A stretch of 64,000 nt of DNA, from contig NZ_JACHLM010000003.1 in the NCBI RefSeq assembly GCF_014207965.1, positions 62,001-126,000 of the forward strand. Reading direction: 5' to 3'. The position numbers were made by a program, and so were the translations under genes. Origin of the DNA: Brevundimonas bullata (GTDB taxonomy: Bacteria; Pseudomonadota; Alphaproteobacteria; Caulobacterales; Caulobacteraceae). Within the stretch, counting starts at the first letter, position 1, and the number at the start of each line of letters is the position of its first letter. A model generated the notes under the pieces. It did no database searches and was not told the origin of the DNA. It saw only the letters and a list, made by a program, of their open reading frames with translations. Positions 18,362-26,961 of the stretch are shown piece by piece.

Positions 18362-19804
18362 CTATCGCGTCGCGCGCGGCGCGCCGCTGCCTGAGGGGTT
18401 GTTGCCTTGATCGGCTGAGCCGAGATTTGCAAGCGCAGCCGCGACCAGCGAGGCCTTTGACCCGTTCGACCCCTTGACCATGACGATGTCGCCGGGGCCG
18501 ACCAGCTTGTTCGCCTCGGCGGCCAGTTCGGCGGCGGTGGCGCGCCACAGGCCGCGTCGCGACGGCGGCAGGGCGTCGTGCAGGCGGCGCATCTCCATGC
18601 CCGCAGCATGGACGACGTCCAGACCGGCGGCGGCGATGGGCTGGATCAGGCCTTCGTGCAGGGCGCGGCTGTGCTCGCCCAGTTCCAGCATGTCGGTCAG
18701 GACGACGATACGGCGACCGCCCTCAGGCACCGGCCTGGCCCCCAGGCTGAGGAAGCCCGCCTTCATCGACAGGGGATTGGCGTTGTAGCTCTCGTCGATC
18801 AGGGTGAAGGCGCCGCCGGGAAGGACGACGGTCTTCAGCTGGCCGCGTCCCGCCAGAGGCTGGAAGCCGGCAAGCGCCTCAAGCGCCGTATCCAGCGACA
18901 CGTCCAGCGCCCGCAGCATCAGGATGACGCAGAGGCTGTTCAGCCCCCAGTGCACGCCCGACTGGGCCAGCCGGTAGTCGAGGCGATGGCCGTCGATCTC
19001 GGCGGTGACGCGCGCGCCCTCGGCGTCGGCCTTGAAGCCCAGCAGACGGGCGTCGGCGCCGGCGCCCGAGCCGAAGGTCTGGACCACAGCGCCAGCCGCG
19101 ACCGCCGCCTGACGCACCAGATCGGCATGGGCGTCAGCGGCGTTGATCACGGCCACGCCGCCGGGAACCAGGCCCTCGAAGATGGTCGCTTTTTCGCGCG
19201 CCACGCCCGCCTCGCCGTCGGCGAAGGCCTCGATATGGACCGGGCCGACCGTGGTGACGCAGGCGGCGTGCGGACGGACGAACTTCGACAGAGGCCCGAT
19301 CTCGCCCGGCGCATTCATGCCGATCTCGAACACGGCGCGATCCGTGCCGTGGGGCATCCGCGCCAGGGTCAGCGGCACGCCGATATGGTTGTTGTAGCTC
19401 TTGATCGAGGCGTGGGCCGTTCCGGCCAAATCAAGGCCCGCCTTGATCGCCTGGGTCACGCTGGTCTTGCCGACGCTGCCGGTGACGGCGCCGCGCAGGC
19501 GGGCGCGGTCGCGGGCGGCGACGCCCATGGCCTCCAGCCCCTTCAGAGTGTCAGGCACCAGAACATAGGGCCCGCCCTCGACCGGACGATCGACCAGGGC
19601 GACGGTCGCGCCCGCGGCGAAGGCGGCGGCGGCGAACTCATGCCCGTCGCGGGCGCCATGCAGGGCCAGGAACAGGTCGCCGGGGGCGATCTCGCGACTG
19701 TTGTAAGTGAGGCCCGAGACAGAGGCGTCGGGTCCGTGAAGTGTCCCCCCGGTCGCCGAGGCGATGGCTTCGGCGGTCCAGAGCGGGGTTTGGATGTCAG
19801 GCAT
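18362..19804 (-). CDS. murF: UDP-N-acetylmuramoyl-tripeptide--D-alanyl-D-alanine ligase MurF
   Basis: A 480-residue Mur ligase that adds D-Ala-D-Ala to the UDP-MurNAc-tripeptide. The N-terminal substrate domain contains LTYNSREIAPGDLFLAL, the ATP loop is TGSVGKTSVTQA near residue 108, and the C-terminal domain has LIDESYNANPLSMKA and MLELGEHS. ATG 19804 (MPDIQ) is chosen because a start further upstream would add residues that are an out-of-frame reading of murE. The start lies inside the last eight bases of murE, so translation is coupled. Confidence 0.96.
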   Translation of the reverse strand: MPDIQTPLWTAEAIASATGGTLHGPDASVSGLTYNSREIAPGDLFLALHGARDGHEFAAAAFAAGATVALVDRPVEGGPYVLVPDTLKGLEAMGVAARDRARLRGAVTGSVGKTSVTQAIKAGLDLAGTAHASIKSYNNHIGVPLTLARMPHGTDRAVFEIGMNAPGEIGPLSKFVRPHAACVTTVGPVHIEAFADGEAGVAREKATIFEGLVPGGVAVINAADAHADLVRQAAVAAGAVVQTFGSGAGADARLLGFKADAEGARVTAEIDGHRLDYRLAQSGVHWGLNSLCVILMLRALDVSLDTALEALAGFQPLAGRGQLKTVVLPGGAFTLIDESYNANPLSMKAGFLSLGARPVPEGGRRIVVLTDMLELGEHSRALHEGLIQPIAAAGLDVVHAAGMEMRRLHDALPPSRRGLWRATAAELAAEANKLVGPGDIVMVKGSNGSKASLVAAALANLGSADQGNNPSGSGAPRATR

Positions 19805-21257
19805 GATCGCGCAGGGCTTCAGTCGCTTCGGTGGCGTCGTCGAAGGGGTGCACCACCCCGGCGACGATCTGTCCCTGTTCATGCCCTTTTCCGGCGATCA
19901 CGACCACATCTCCTTCACGCATCAGCGATACGGCGTGGCGGATGGCCTCGCGGCGGTCGCCGATCTCCAGCGCGTCGGGGCAGCCGGCGCGGACCTGGGC
20001 GCGGATGGCGGCGGGGTCTTCGGAACGCGGATTGTCGTCGGTGACGATGGCCACGTCGGCCAGACGGCCGGCGATCTCGCCCATCATCGGCCGCTTGGCC
20101 CGGTCGCGGTCGCCGCCGGCGCCGAAGACGACGATCAGCCTGCCGGTCGCGTGCGGGCGCAGGGCGTTCAGCACCGTCTCCAGACCGTCAGGCGTGTGGG
20201 CGTAGTCGACATAGACCTCGCCGCCGCGCGAGCCTTCGCCCGGGATGCGCTGCAGACGGCCTTGGGCGCCGCGAATAAACTCCATGGCGGGGATGACGCG
20301 GTCGGGGTCTTCGCCGCCCGCGATGCACAGGCCCGCCGCGACCAGAGCGTTCGAAGCCTGGAAGGCGCCGGCCAGAGGCAGCAGGATGTCGTGGATGCGG
20401 CCGCGCGCGTCGATGGTCAGGCGCTGGCCTTCCGGCGTGGCCCGGCGCGCGATCAGCGACAGGTCGCGCCCGCGCTCGCCCACGCCCATGACGCCCAGTC
20501 CCGCCATGATCGAGGCCGAGGCGAAGGCGGAATAGGCGTCAGAGTCCGCATTCAGCACCGCGGTGCGGCCGCGCGGCAGCAGGGCCTCGAACAGACGCAA
20601 CTTGGCGGCGCGATAGGCAGCCATGTCGCCGTGATAGTCGAGATGGTCCTGGGTCAGGTTGGTGAAGCCGGCGGCGCGGATGGCCACGCCGTCCAGACGG
20701 CGCTGGTCGATGCCGTGCGACGAGGCCTCCAGCGCCAGGTGGGTCACGTCCTTGGCGGCCAGCTCGGCCAGCAGGCGCGCTGCTTCGGCGGCGTCAGGGC
20801 TGGTCAGGCCGGGGCCGGTCAGGGCGTAGGTCTGCTCGCCCTTCTGACCGACCACGCCCAGGGTGCCCATGCTGGCCGACTTGTGGCCGAGGCCCGCCCA
20901 GATCTGGCGGCAGAAGTTGGCCACCGAGGTCTTGCCGTTGGTGCCCGTGATAGCGACGCAGGTCCTGGGTTGGGCGCCGTAGAAGCTTCGCGCGGCCAGG
21001 GCATAGGCGCGGTGCACGTCGCCCGAGGTGACCAGCAGCGGGGCGGCGCCCGCCGGGGTGTCGGACGGGGCCAGGATGGCGGCGGCGCCCTTGGCCAGGG
21101 CCTGAGGAATGAAGGCGCGGCCGTCGGCGGCCGAGCCTGGCAGGGCCACGAACAGGGCGCCCGGCGCGACCTTGCGGCTGTCGGATGTGACCGAGGTGAT
21201 CTCGGGGTCCGAGCTGACGTCGCGCCGCAGGATTTCAGAGAGGCGAAGCGCGCTCAT
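19797..21257 (-). CDS. murE: UDP-N-acetylmuramoyl-L-alanyl-D-glutamate--meso-diaminopimelate ligase MurE
   Basis: A 486-residue Mur ligase adding the third stem-peptide residue. ATP loop TGTNGKTSVANF is near residue 105-115, DYAHTPDGLE near 345, and the specificity motif DNPRSEDP near 405. DNPR is the known mark of meso-diaminopimelate-specific MurE, as expected for a Gram-negative wall. It overlaps ftsI upstream by four bases and murF downstream by eight. Confidence 0.97.
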   Translation of the reverse strand: MSALRLSEILRRDVSSDPEITSVTSDSRKVAPGALFVALPGSAADGRAFIPQALAKGAAAILAPSDTPAGAAPLLVTSGDVHRAYALAARSFYGAQPRTCVAITGTNGKTSVANFCRQIWAGLGHKSASMGTLGVVGQKGEQTYALTGPGLTSPDAAEAARLLAELAAKDVTHLALEASSHGIDQRRLDGVAIRAAGFTNLTQDHLDYHGDMAAYRAAKLRLFEALLPRGRTAVLNADSDAYSAFASASIMAGLGVMGVGERGRDLSLIARRATPEGQRLTIDARGRIHDILLPLAGAFQASNALVAAGLCIAGGEDPDRVIPAMEFIRGAQGRLQRIPGEGSRGGEVYVDYAHTPDGLETVLNALRPHATGRLIVVFGAGGDRDRAKRPMMGEIAGRLADVAIVTDDNPRSEDPAAIRAQVRAGCPDALEIGDRREAIRHAVSLMREGDVVVIAGKGHEQGQIVAGVVHPFDDATEATEALRDHA

Positions 21258-23059
21258 CGGCCGTCGCCCTCGACGTCCTGGAACTCAGGGATCTTCTCAC
21301 CGAGCGCAGTGGACCAGCGGTCGGCCTTGCGCTCGACGCCGAGGAAGGGGGCGATGCGGTCGGCGATCTTGCCGACGGCGGGCGCGGCGACATAGCCGCC
21401 GGTGCGCGGATAGGAGGACGGCTCGTCCACCAGAACGAAGATAGTGTAGCGCTTGGCCGTCACCGGGCCGTCGGCGGGGAAGACGGCGGCGAAGGAGCCG
21501 ACGGCGTGGGTCGGGTCATAGCGGCCGTTGACCAGCTTGTTGGCCGAGCCGGTCTTGCCGCCGACCCGCAGACCCGCCGCATCGGCGAAGCGGCCCGAGC
21601 CGCGCGTTACGTTGCGGCGCATCAGGTCCAGCATGGTCGCCGAGGTTTCCGGCGAGACGACCTGACGGGTGCGGGCGTTGGGCAGGCCGCCCTTGCGCAG
21701 GGTCAGCGGCACATAGCGTCCGCCGTTGGCCAGGGAGGCGTAGGCGGCCACATACTGGATCGGCGTGACCATGACACCGTAGCCGAAGGACAGCGAGGCC
21801 AAGGTGCTGTCGTCCCACTTGCGGATGTGAGACGGACGGGCCGATTCCTTCAGCTCGATCGGGGCGGCGTCCAGCAGGCCCAGCCGCTGGAAGTAGTCGC
21901 GCATCACGTCGCCGCCCATTTCGACGGCCAGGCGCGAGGTGCCGATGTTGGACGAGTGCAGATAGACTTCTTCCAGCGTCAGCACCTTGTTGGTGGCGTG
22001 GAAGTCCTTGATGCGGCGCTTTCCGATCTGCAGGGCCTGGGAAGCGTCGAACAGGGTGTTCATGTCGGCGCGGCCGGTGTCGATGCCGGCGGCGACAGTG
22101 AAGCTCTTGAACACCGAGCCCATTTCATAGTGGGCCGAGGTGACGCGGTTCAGCAGGGCCTCTTCCGGCGCGCTGTTGCGGCGATTGCCGTCGTAGGTCG
22201 GCCAGCTGGCCATGGCCAGAACTTCGCCGGTCTGGACGTCAGTGACCACGGCGACGGCGCCCTTCGCCCCAGCGGCTTCGGCGGCGGCGGCCAGTTCGTT
22301 CTCGACCACGCCCTGGACGCGCAGGTCGATCGACAGCTGGAAGTCCTCGCCCGCGGCGCCCGCGGCACGGATGTCCTTGTCGAAGGCCAGTTCCGAACCG
22401 GACACGCCCTCGCCGCCCGTGTCGGCGCGACCGATCAGGTGCACCGCCGAGGTGCCCAGCGGATAGACGCGGCGATCCTCGGGCTCAAACGAAACGCCGC
22501 CGAGCGCAAGAGCGTGGACCGCGCTGCGCTCAGAAGGGGTCAGGCCGTTCAGGACCAGCAGGCGACGGTCGCCACCCAGCACGCGGTCCAGACGCTTGGC
22601 CGAGACACGCGGCAGGGCACGGCGCAGCTGGGCCTTGGCGCTGGCCGGATCCCAGATCTCGCGCGGGTCGATATAGAGGCCGTAGTGGGTGATGTTGGTG
22701 GCCAGAAGCTGGCCGTTGCGATCCACCAGATCGGCGCGCGTCAGAGCGTTGGCGTTAAAGCCCGAGCCAGCGGCGCCGCGCGGCGCGAACAGGGCCGCGT
22801 GGGCCGCGCCCAGGGCCAGACAGGCGAAGACGGCGCAGAAGACCGCCATGATCAGGAAGATGCGGACGCGGGTGTCTTCTTCCGGGCGACCGTCGGCGCG
22901 GGCGCGCTCGAACGAGTGCTCCATCCACCAGACGCAGGAGGCGACCCAGCGCCCCCAGGCAGCGAACAGACCGCCGACCGACGGCCCCTGCGGGCGCGGT
23001 TGCGGACGCCCCGGCGCGGGGCGACGATAGTCCATGCCGTGGTGATCATGCACGCTCAA
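21254..23059 (-). CDS. ftsI: septal peptidoglycan transpeptidase FtsI (class B PBP)
   Basis: A 601-residue bitopic inner-membrane transpeptidase that crosslinks septal peptidoglycan. A polar N-terminus of about 65 residues precedes one membrane helix (IFLIMAVFCAVFACLALGAA, about residues 67-86). The dimerisation domain starts at LTRADLVDRNGQLLATN. The transpeptidase motifs are SVFK near 315, SSN near 371 and KTGS near 501. It overlaps ftsL upstream and murE downstream by four bases each. The proline-rich tail before the membrane helix (RRPAPGRPQPRPQGP) may bind other divisome parts. Confidence 0.96.
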   Translation of the reverse strand: MSVHDHHGMDYRRPAPGRPQPRPQGPSVGGLFAAWGRWVASCVWWMEHSFERARADGRPEEDTRVRIFLIMAVFCAVFACLALGAAHAALFAPRGAAGSGFNANALTRADLVDRNGQLLATNITHYGLYIDPREIWDPASAKAQLRRALPRVSAKRLDRVLGGDRRLLVLNGLTPSERSAVHALALGGVSFEPEDRRVYPLGTSAVHLIGRADTGGEGVSGSELAFDKDIRAAGAAGEDFQLSIDLRVQGVVENELAAAAEAAGAKGAVAVVTDVQTGEVLAMASWPTYDGNRRNSAPEEALLNRVTSAHYEMGSVFKSFTVAAGIDTGRADMNTLFDASQALQIGKRRIKDFHATNKVLTLEEVYLHSSNIGTSRLAVEMGGDVMRDYFQRLGLLDAAPIELKESARPSHIRKWDDSTLASLSFGYGVMVTPIQYVAAYASLANGGRYVPLTLRKGGLPNARTRQVVSPETSATMLDLMRRNVTRGSGRFADAAGLRVGGKTGSANKLVNGRYDPTHAVGSFAAVFPADGPVTAKRYTIFVLVDEPSSYPRTGGYVAAPAVGKIADRIAPFLGVERKADRWSTALGEKIPEFQDVEGDGR

Positions 23060-23484
23060 TGCAGGCTCTCCCCGGCAAGGGACGGCGCCTCAGGCGCAGC
23101 ATCGACGGGCGCGGCAGCCACGGGCGCAGGCGCCGCGACAACCGGCGGCGGCGGCGGCGGCGCGATGGCGGGCAGACCAGCCTCGACCGCCTGGCGGCGC
23201 ACGTCGACCGGGCCCAGGCCGATTTCACGCGACAGAGCCTCCAGCCGGGCGGGCTGCTCCAGCCGGGTCGCTTCGGCGCGCAGCAGGCGGACCCGCTGGC
23301 GGTTTTCCAGAATGTCGCCTTCAATGCGCGTGATCTCGGCGCTTTCGCGGGCGGCGGCCGCCTTGGCGATATAGACCGAGAAGATCAGGGCGCCGACGCA
23401 GACCACGCCGATAATCTCGACGCAGCGCACGCCGCGGACCTTCCAGTCGAACAGGCGCTTGACCGGAGCGGGCACGGCGATCAT
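23056..23484 (-). CDS. ftsL: cell division protein FtsL-like
   Basis: A 142-residue bitopic protein between rsmH and ftsI, the standard ftsL position. A short basic cytoplasmic part is followed by a membrane helix near residues 22-42 ([20 protein letters not shown]), then a heptad-type coiled coil ([31 protein letters not shown]) at about 48-90. The C-terminal 45 residues are a Pro/Ala-rich low-complexity tail longer than in most FtsL proteins. Identity rests on position and topology, since FtsL sequences are poorly conserved. Confidence 0.87.
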   Translation of the reverse strand: MIAVPAPVKRLFDWKVRGVRCVEIIGVVCVGALIFSVYIAKAAAARESAEITRIEGDILENRQRVRLLRAEATRLEQPARLEALSREIGLGPVDVRRQAVEAGLPAIAPPPPPPVVAAPAPVAAAPVDAAPEAPSLAGESLH

Positions 23485-24458
23485 CCGCGCTTGCCCTTGC
23501 CGGCCCGACCCTCGATCGCGCCCCAGGCCGGAGCCTCAGTGCGGACAGCGGCGCGCAGCTTGGCCGAACGGGCGCGGGGGTTGGCGGCCAGCTCGGCCTC
23601 GCCCGCCTCGCGCGCGCCCTTGAACATCAGGTCGAAGCTGGGCTTGCGCAGCTCCACCGCGACCGGAGCGTGACGCGAACCGCCCGGCGCATTGCCGGTG
23701 CGCTCGGTCATGAAGGCCTTGACGATGCGGTCTTCCAGCGAATGGAAGGTGACGACGACCAGTCGCCCGCCCGGCGCCAGGGTCGCCTCGGCGGCTTCCA
23801 GGCCGCGCTCCAGCTCGCCCAGCTCGTCGTTGACGGCGATGCGCAGGGCCTGGAATACGCGGGTCGCGGGGTGGATCGGCGCGCCGCGACGCCCGCCCAG
23901 GGCCTTTTCGACCACCTCGGCCAGATCCAGCGTGCGGCTGAAGGGCTGCTCGACGCGGCGGCGCAGGATGGCGGTGGCGACGCGGCCCGACTGACGCTCG
24001 TCGCCGTACTGCTTGAAGATGTGGGCCAGCGGCCCGTGGTCCCAGGTGTTGACGATGTCGGCGGCGGTCGCGCCCTCGTCCGACATCCGCATGTCCAGCG
24101 GACCGTCACGCATGAAGGAGAAGCCGCGCTCGGCCTGATCCAGCTGCATCGACGAGACGCCGATGTCGAAGACAGCGCCGTTCAGTTGCGCCTTGCCGCT
24201 CTCGGCGAAGGCCTCGGACAGACCAGAGAAAGGGGTGCGGATCAGTTGAAACTGGCCGGGATAGGCAGCGGCGACCGCGTCAGCGTGCGGCTGGACGGTC
24301 GGGTCGCGATCCAGGCCGATAACCTGGGCGCCGCGATCCAGAATGGCGCGCGTATAGCCGCCAGCGCCGAAGGTGGCGTCGATGACGACATCGCCGGGTT
24401 GCGGATTCAGGGCTTCGAGGACTTCGGCCAGCAGGACGGGAGCGTGCGGAGAGGTCAT
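23481..24458 (-). CDS. rsmH: 16S rRNA (cytosine1402-N4)-methyltransferase RsmH
   Basis: A 325-residue SAM-dependent methyltransferase modifying C1402 of 16S rRNA. Motif I is [17 protein letters not shown] near residues 24-40. Further family blocks are [20 protein letters not shown], the DGPLDMRM segment near 115, and the C-terminal [17 protein letters not shown] and [16 protein letters not shown] 24458 (MTSPHAP) overlaps the mraZ stop by four bases. The longer open frame upstream only reads mraZ out of frame. Confidence 0.96.
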   Translation of the reverse strand: MTSPHAPVLLAEVLEALNPQPGDVVIDATFGAGGYTRAILDRGAQVIGLDRDPTVQPHADAVAAAYPGQFQLIRTPFSGLSEAFAESGKAQLNGAVFDIGVSSMQLDQAERGFSFMRDGPLDMRMSDEGATAADIVNTWDHGPLAHIFKQYGDERQSGRVATAILRRRVEQPFSRTLDLAEVVEKALGGRRGAPIHPATRVFQALRIAVNDELGELERGLEAAEATLAPGGRLVVVTFHSLEDRIVKAFMTERTGNAPGGSRHAPVAVELRKPSFDLMFKGAREAGEAELAANPRARSAKLRAAVRTEAPAWGAIEGRAGKGKRG

Positions 24459-24931
24459 GCTGCGCCCCCCGCCTTGGCGACCGCAGCCTGACGGCGCATC
24501 TCGCCGAACTGCTTCAGGCCTTCGCGCGCCATGCGGCGCTGCTCGGCGCGGTGCGCGGCCCACTTGTCCTTGTTCCAGATCTGGAAGCGCTCGCCGACGC
24601 CGTAGATGACAACCGTATCGGACAGCTCGACCTCGGCGCACAGATGCTCCGGCAGGGTGATGCGGCCGGCGGCATCATAGGACAGCGGCTTCTGCTCGCC
24701 GAAGATCGAGGCTTCCAGCGCCGAGCGGTAGGGATCGCCGAAGGGCAGGCTTTCGATGACGGCGCGGTATTCGGCGAACAGCTTGTCGCCGCCCGCTTCC
24801 AGGCAATCGGCTTCGATGGAGGGGAAGCAGAAGACGCCGTGTTCAGCGCCGTTTTCAGCCGTGCGGAATTCCTGGGGGATCAAGAGACGGCGCTTGCCGT
24901 CCAGCTGCTTCTCGTAGGTCGAGAGAAACAC
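24455..24931 (-). CDS. mraZ: transcriptional regulator MraZ
   Basis: A 158-residue AbrB-like protein that heads the dcw operon and in other bacteria represses it. GTG 24931 gives the canonical start ([22 protein letters not shown]), and the second repeat half has [16 protein letters not shown] near residue 90, each with the DNA-binding R-x-x-[LI]P element. The C-terminal basic tail is normal. Four TGGG boxes at 10-base spacing lie about 90-120 bases upstream, matching the direct-repeat site known for MraZ, so autoregulation is likely. Confidence 0.95.
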   Translation of the reverse strand: MFLSTYEKQLDGKRRLLIPQEFRTAENGAEHGVFCFPSIEADCLEAGGDKLFAEYRAVIESLPFGDPYRSALEASIFGEQKPLSYDAAGRITLPEHLCAEVELSDTVVIYGVGERFQIWNKDKWAAHRAEQRRMAREGLKQFGEMRRQAAVAKAGGAA

Positions 24932-25018
24932 GCTTTGCCCAATCGAGCCCTGCGGCCCGCCCCTGAAAGTCCGTTGATGACACCACGCGCCGGGCGAGAG
25001 CCCCTACTCATGAGGCTG

Positions 25019-25053
25019 TGGGATAGCATGGGATCAGATGGGCCTCAATGGGA
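25019..25053. promoter_or_regulatory. probable MraZ-binding boxes
   Basis: TGGG(A/C) occurs at 25019, 25029, 25039 and 25049, exactly 10 bases apart, so all fall on one DNA face. In other bacteria MraZ binds TGGGN direct repeats separated by five bases. The boxes sit 88-122 bases upstream of the mraZ GTG and read on the plus strand. A TTAA-N7-TACC element near 25070, a partial CtrA-box match, lies next to them. Confidence 0.65.
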
Positions 25054-25349
25054 TTAGTTGACACCCTTTAACCAAATTTACCGTTCAGCGAACGGCTAAG
25101 ACAGTCAAAAACGAGAACATACAAGCAACAACCAGAGTATTCACAGCCTGTGGACCGCTTTTTCCGCCATGTTTTCAACGCAGGGGTTAATAGGCGCCCC
25201 ATTGGCGCACACCAACGCGCGATCCTCGGGTCAAGCCCGAGGATGACGGCAGAAGTTGAACGGGACACGGCCTCAAGCAGCCCGAAGCGCGATAGGCCAA
25301 ACAACATGGGCCTCAAGTAGGCCGGAGGCCGGTAGGCCCCTTAAAAAAT
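25054..25349. other. intergenic region between mraZ and rnpB
   Basis: No gene is seen. A short hairpin TCCTCGGG-tcaag-CCCGAGGA lies at 25223-25243, followed by ATGACGG, a common alphaproteobacterial dispersed repeat. A GGCC-rich stretch at 25269-25340 repeats GGCCTCAAG. A T-run on the minus strand (25345-25349 region) follows the end of RNase P RNA and may be its terminator. The mraZ promoter should lie at about 25050-25120. Confidence 0.45.
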
Positions 25350-25725
25350 GCCAGACGGCCTGTAAGCCGGGTTCTGTTCCGCCCCGAAAGGCGGCGACGA
25401 TCATTCCTCTGGACCGCCCATTGCTGGACGGTTCTCGCGACCTACCCGGACGCCTCGGGCGGTGAACCCTGCGAGCGAACCCGCGCGACGTCCCTATTCG
25501 GTCTTGCTCCAAGCGGGGCTTGCCATGCCGCCGACGTTGCCGCCGACGCGGTGGGCTCTTACCCCACCCTTTCACCCTTCCCCGGGCCGAAGCCCAGGCG
25601 GTTTGCTTTCTGTGGCGCTATCCCTCGGGTCACCCCGGGCGGGAGTTACCCGCCGCCTCTTCACCGTGGAGCCCGGACTTTCCTCGACAAGAGCAAGCTC
25701 TCGCCGCGACCGCCCGGCCGTCTGA
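25350..25725 (-). ncRNA. rnpB: RNase P RNA (class A)
   Basis: The catalytic RNA of RNase P, which matures tRNA 5' ends. On the minus strand the conserved 5' element GAGGAAAGTCCGGGCTCC is present near 25690, the central GGGTAACTCCCGCCCGGGG and GGGATAGCGCCACAGAAA blocks follow, and the 3' end reads GAACCCGGCTTACAGGCC. The terminal P1 helix closes between GGCCGTCTG at 25716-25724 and CAGACGGCC at 25352-25360. The ends are set from P1 and may be off by several bases. Confidence 0.95.
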
Positions 25726-25757
25726 CGGGGGCTAAGTGCGCGCGAACGGGGCGCGCG

Positions 25758-26519
25758 TCAATCCAGAACGCCGGTGACGCTCTCGACCGAGGCCAACTGA
25801 AGCAGGCCGACCAGACGCGCGCGGGTCTCGCCGTCGGCGACGCCGTCGATACGGTCAGGTCGCCAGTGGCGCTGGAAGGCCTCGACCGTCAGGCGGGTTT
25901 CGTCGTCGTATTCGCCGCCCGGCTTCAACCCATAGCCCAGCCGGTGCAGGCCCGAGCGCAGGACGATGACGCCCAGCCCCTCGTCGCCCGGCGACAGGTC
26001 GGCGCCGAGGGCGGCGACGCGCTCGGGGGCGGGATCGAACCACAGGCCATGCCCCGCCTCGGCCAGACGCTTCCAAGGAAACAACTCGCCCGGGTCCTGC
26101 TTGCGGTCCGGCGCCGTGTCGGAATGGCCGACGATGCGGGCGTCGGGGATAGTCCAGCGCGCACGAATATCGGCGATCAGGGCGATCACGGCTGCGATCT
26201 GCACCTCAGGAAAGGCGCGATAGCCGAACTCGTGGCCCGGATTGACGATCTCTATGCCGATGGAGGCGGCGTTGATGTCGGTCTGGCCCTGCCAAGCGCC
26301 GCGACCGGCATGCCAGGCGCGACGCTCTTCCGGCACCAGGCGCAGGATCACGCCGTTTTCATTGACGACATAGTGGGCCGAGACTTCGGCGGCGGGATCG
26401 CGCAACCGGGCGACCGCCTCATCGGCGGTCTTCATGCCGGTGTAGTGCAGCACCAGCATGTCCGGCGGACCGCGCCGGGCGTTGAAATTAGGCGACGGGG
26501 CGTCGATGAAGCTCGGCAT
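25758..26519 (-). CDS. N-acetylmuramoyl-L-alanine amidase (AmiD/AmpD type) with peptidoglycan-binding domain
   Basis: A 253-residue zinc amidase that cuts between MurNAc and L-Ala. The amidase_2 domain spans about residues 5-160: first zinc His in VLHYTG (25), NENGVILRLVPEERRAWHAGRG, SIGIEIVNPGHE with the conserved Glu, and the second His/Asp set in VGHSDTAPDRKQDPG. A PG_binding_1 domain follows (LRSGLHRLGYGL, TVEAFQRHWRPDRIDGVADGETRARL). No signal peptide is visible, so it may be a cytoplasmic recycling enzyme, although two-domain AmiD proteins are often outer-membrane lipoproteins. Confidence 0.9.
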   Translation of the reverse strand: MPSFIDAPSPNFNARRGPPDMLVLHYTGMKTADEAVARLRDPAAEVSAHYVVNENGVILRLVPEERRAWHAGRGAWQGQTDINAASIGIEIVNPGHEFGYRAFPEVQIAAVIALIADIRARWTIPDARIVGHSDTAPDRKQDPGELFPWKRLAEAGHGLWFDPAPERVAALGADLSPGDEGLGVIVLRSGLHRLGYGLKPGGEYDDETRLTVEAFQRHWRPDRIDGVADGETRARLVGLLQLASVESVTGVLD

Positions 26520-26528
26520 GGCGCTCGA

Positions 26529-26852
26529 TCAGCGCCCTTCGCGTTCCCAGCCGTAGGCGACCCAGGTGTCGCCGACCTTCTGGGCGTCGATCACGCCCTC
26601 GTCGCGATGCGCCTTGGCGGCGCGAGCGCGACGGGCGCGGAAGGCGAAGCCGGCGAAGAAGACGACCACGCCGGCGATCAGGGCGATCACAGCCACGGCG
26701 GCGGCGGTCAGAACGGCAAGCACCGCGCCCACGGTCAGAGCCAGGGCCGTGGCGATCAGTCCGCCAAGCCAGACGAAGGGCGCCATCAGGCCGCCGCCGG
26801 TGCGGCGCCGGGCGTTGAAGCCGATCTGGGCGAAGGGGTCGGACTGAATCAT
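26529..26852 (-). CDS. small two-helix membrane protein of unknown function
   Basis: A 107-residue protein with a hydrophobic block near residues 23-70 (FVWLGGLIATALALTVGAVL and AAAVAVIALIAGVVVFFAGF) that should form two membrane helices. A basic segment RARRARAAKAHRDEG and a hydrophilic C-terminus ending WVAYGWEREGR follow. ATG 26852 has AAGG upstream; a second ATG at 26867 is possible. It stops nine bases upstream of the amidase start, so the two are probably cotranscribed. No known family is recognised. Confidence 0.65.
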   Translation of the reverse strand: MIQSDPFAQIGFNARRRTGGGLMAPFVWLGGLIATALALTVGAVLAVLTAAAVAVIALIAGVVVFFAGFAFRARRARAAKAHRDEGVIDAQKVGDTWVAYGWEREGR

Positions 26853-26961
26853 GGAACTGCCTTTCATGGCGCACCGATGAAGGAACGCCTGAACCTCAAT
26901 GTCGGTCCATCGACCTGAACGGTCAATGGACTGCGACATCACGGCTCAGTCAGGAAACGCC

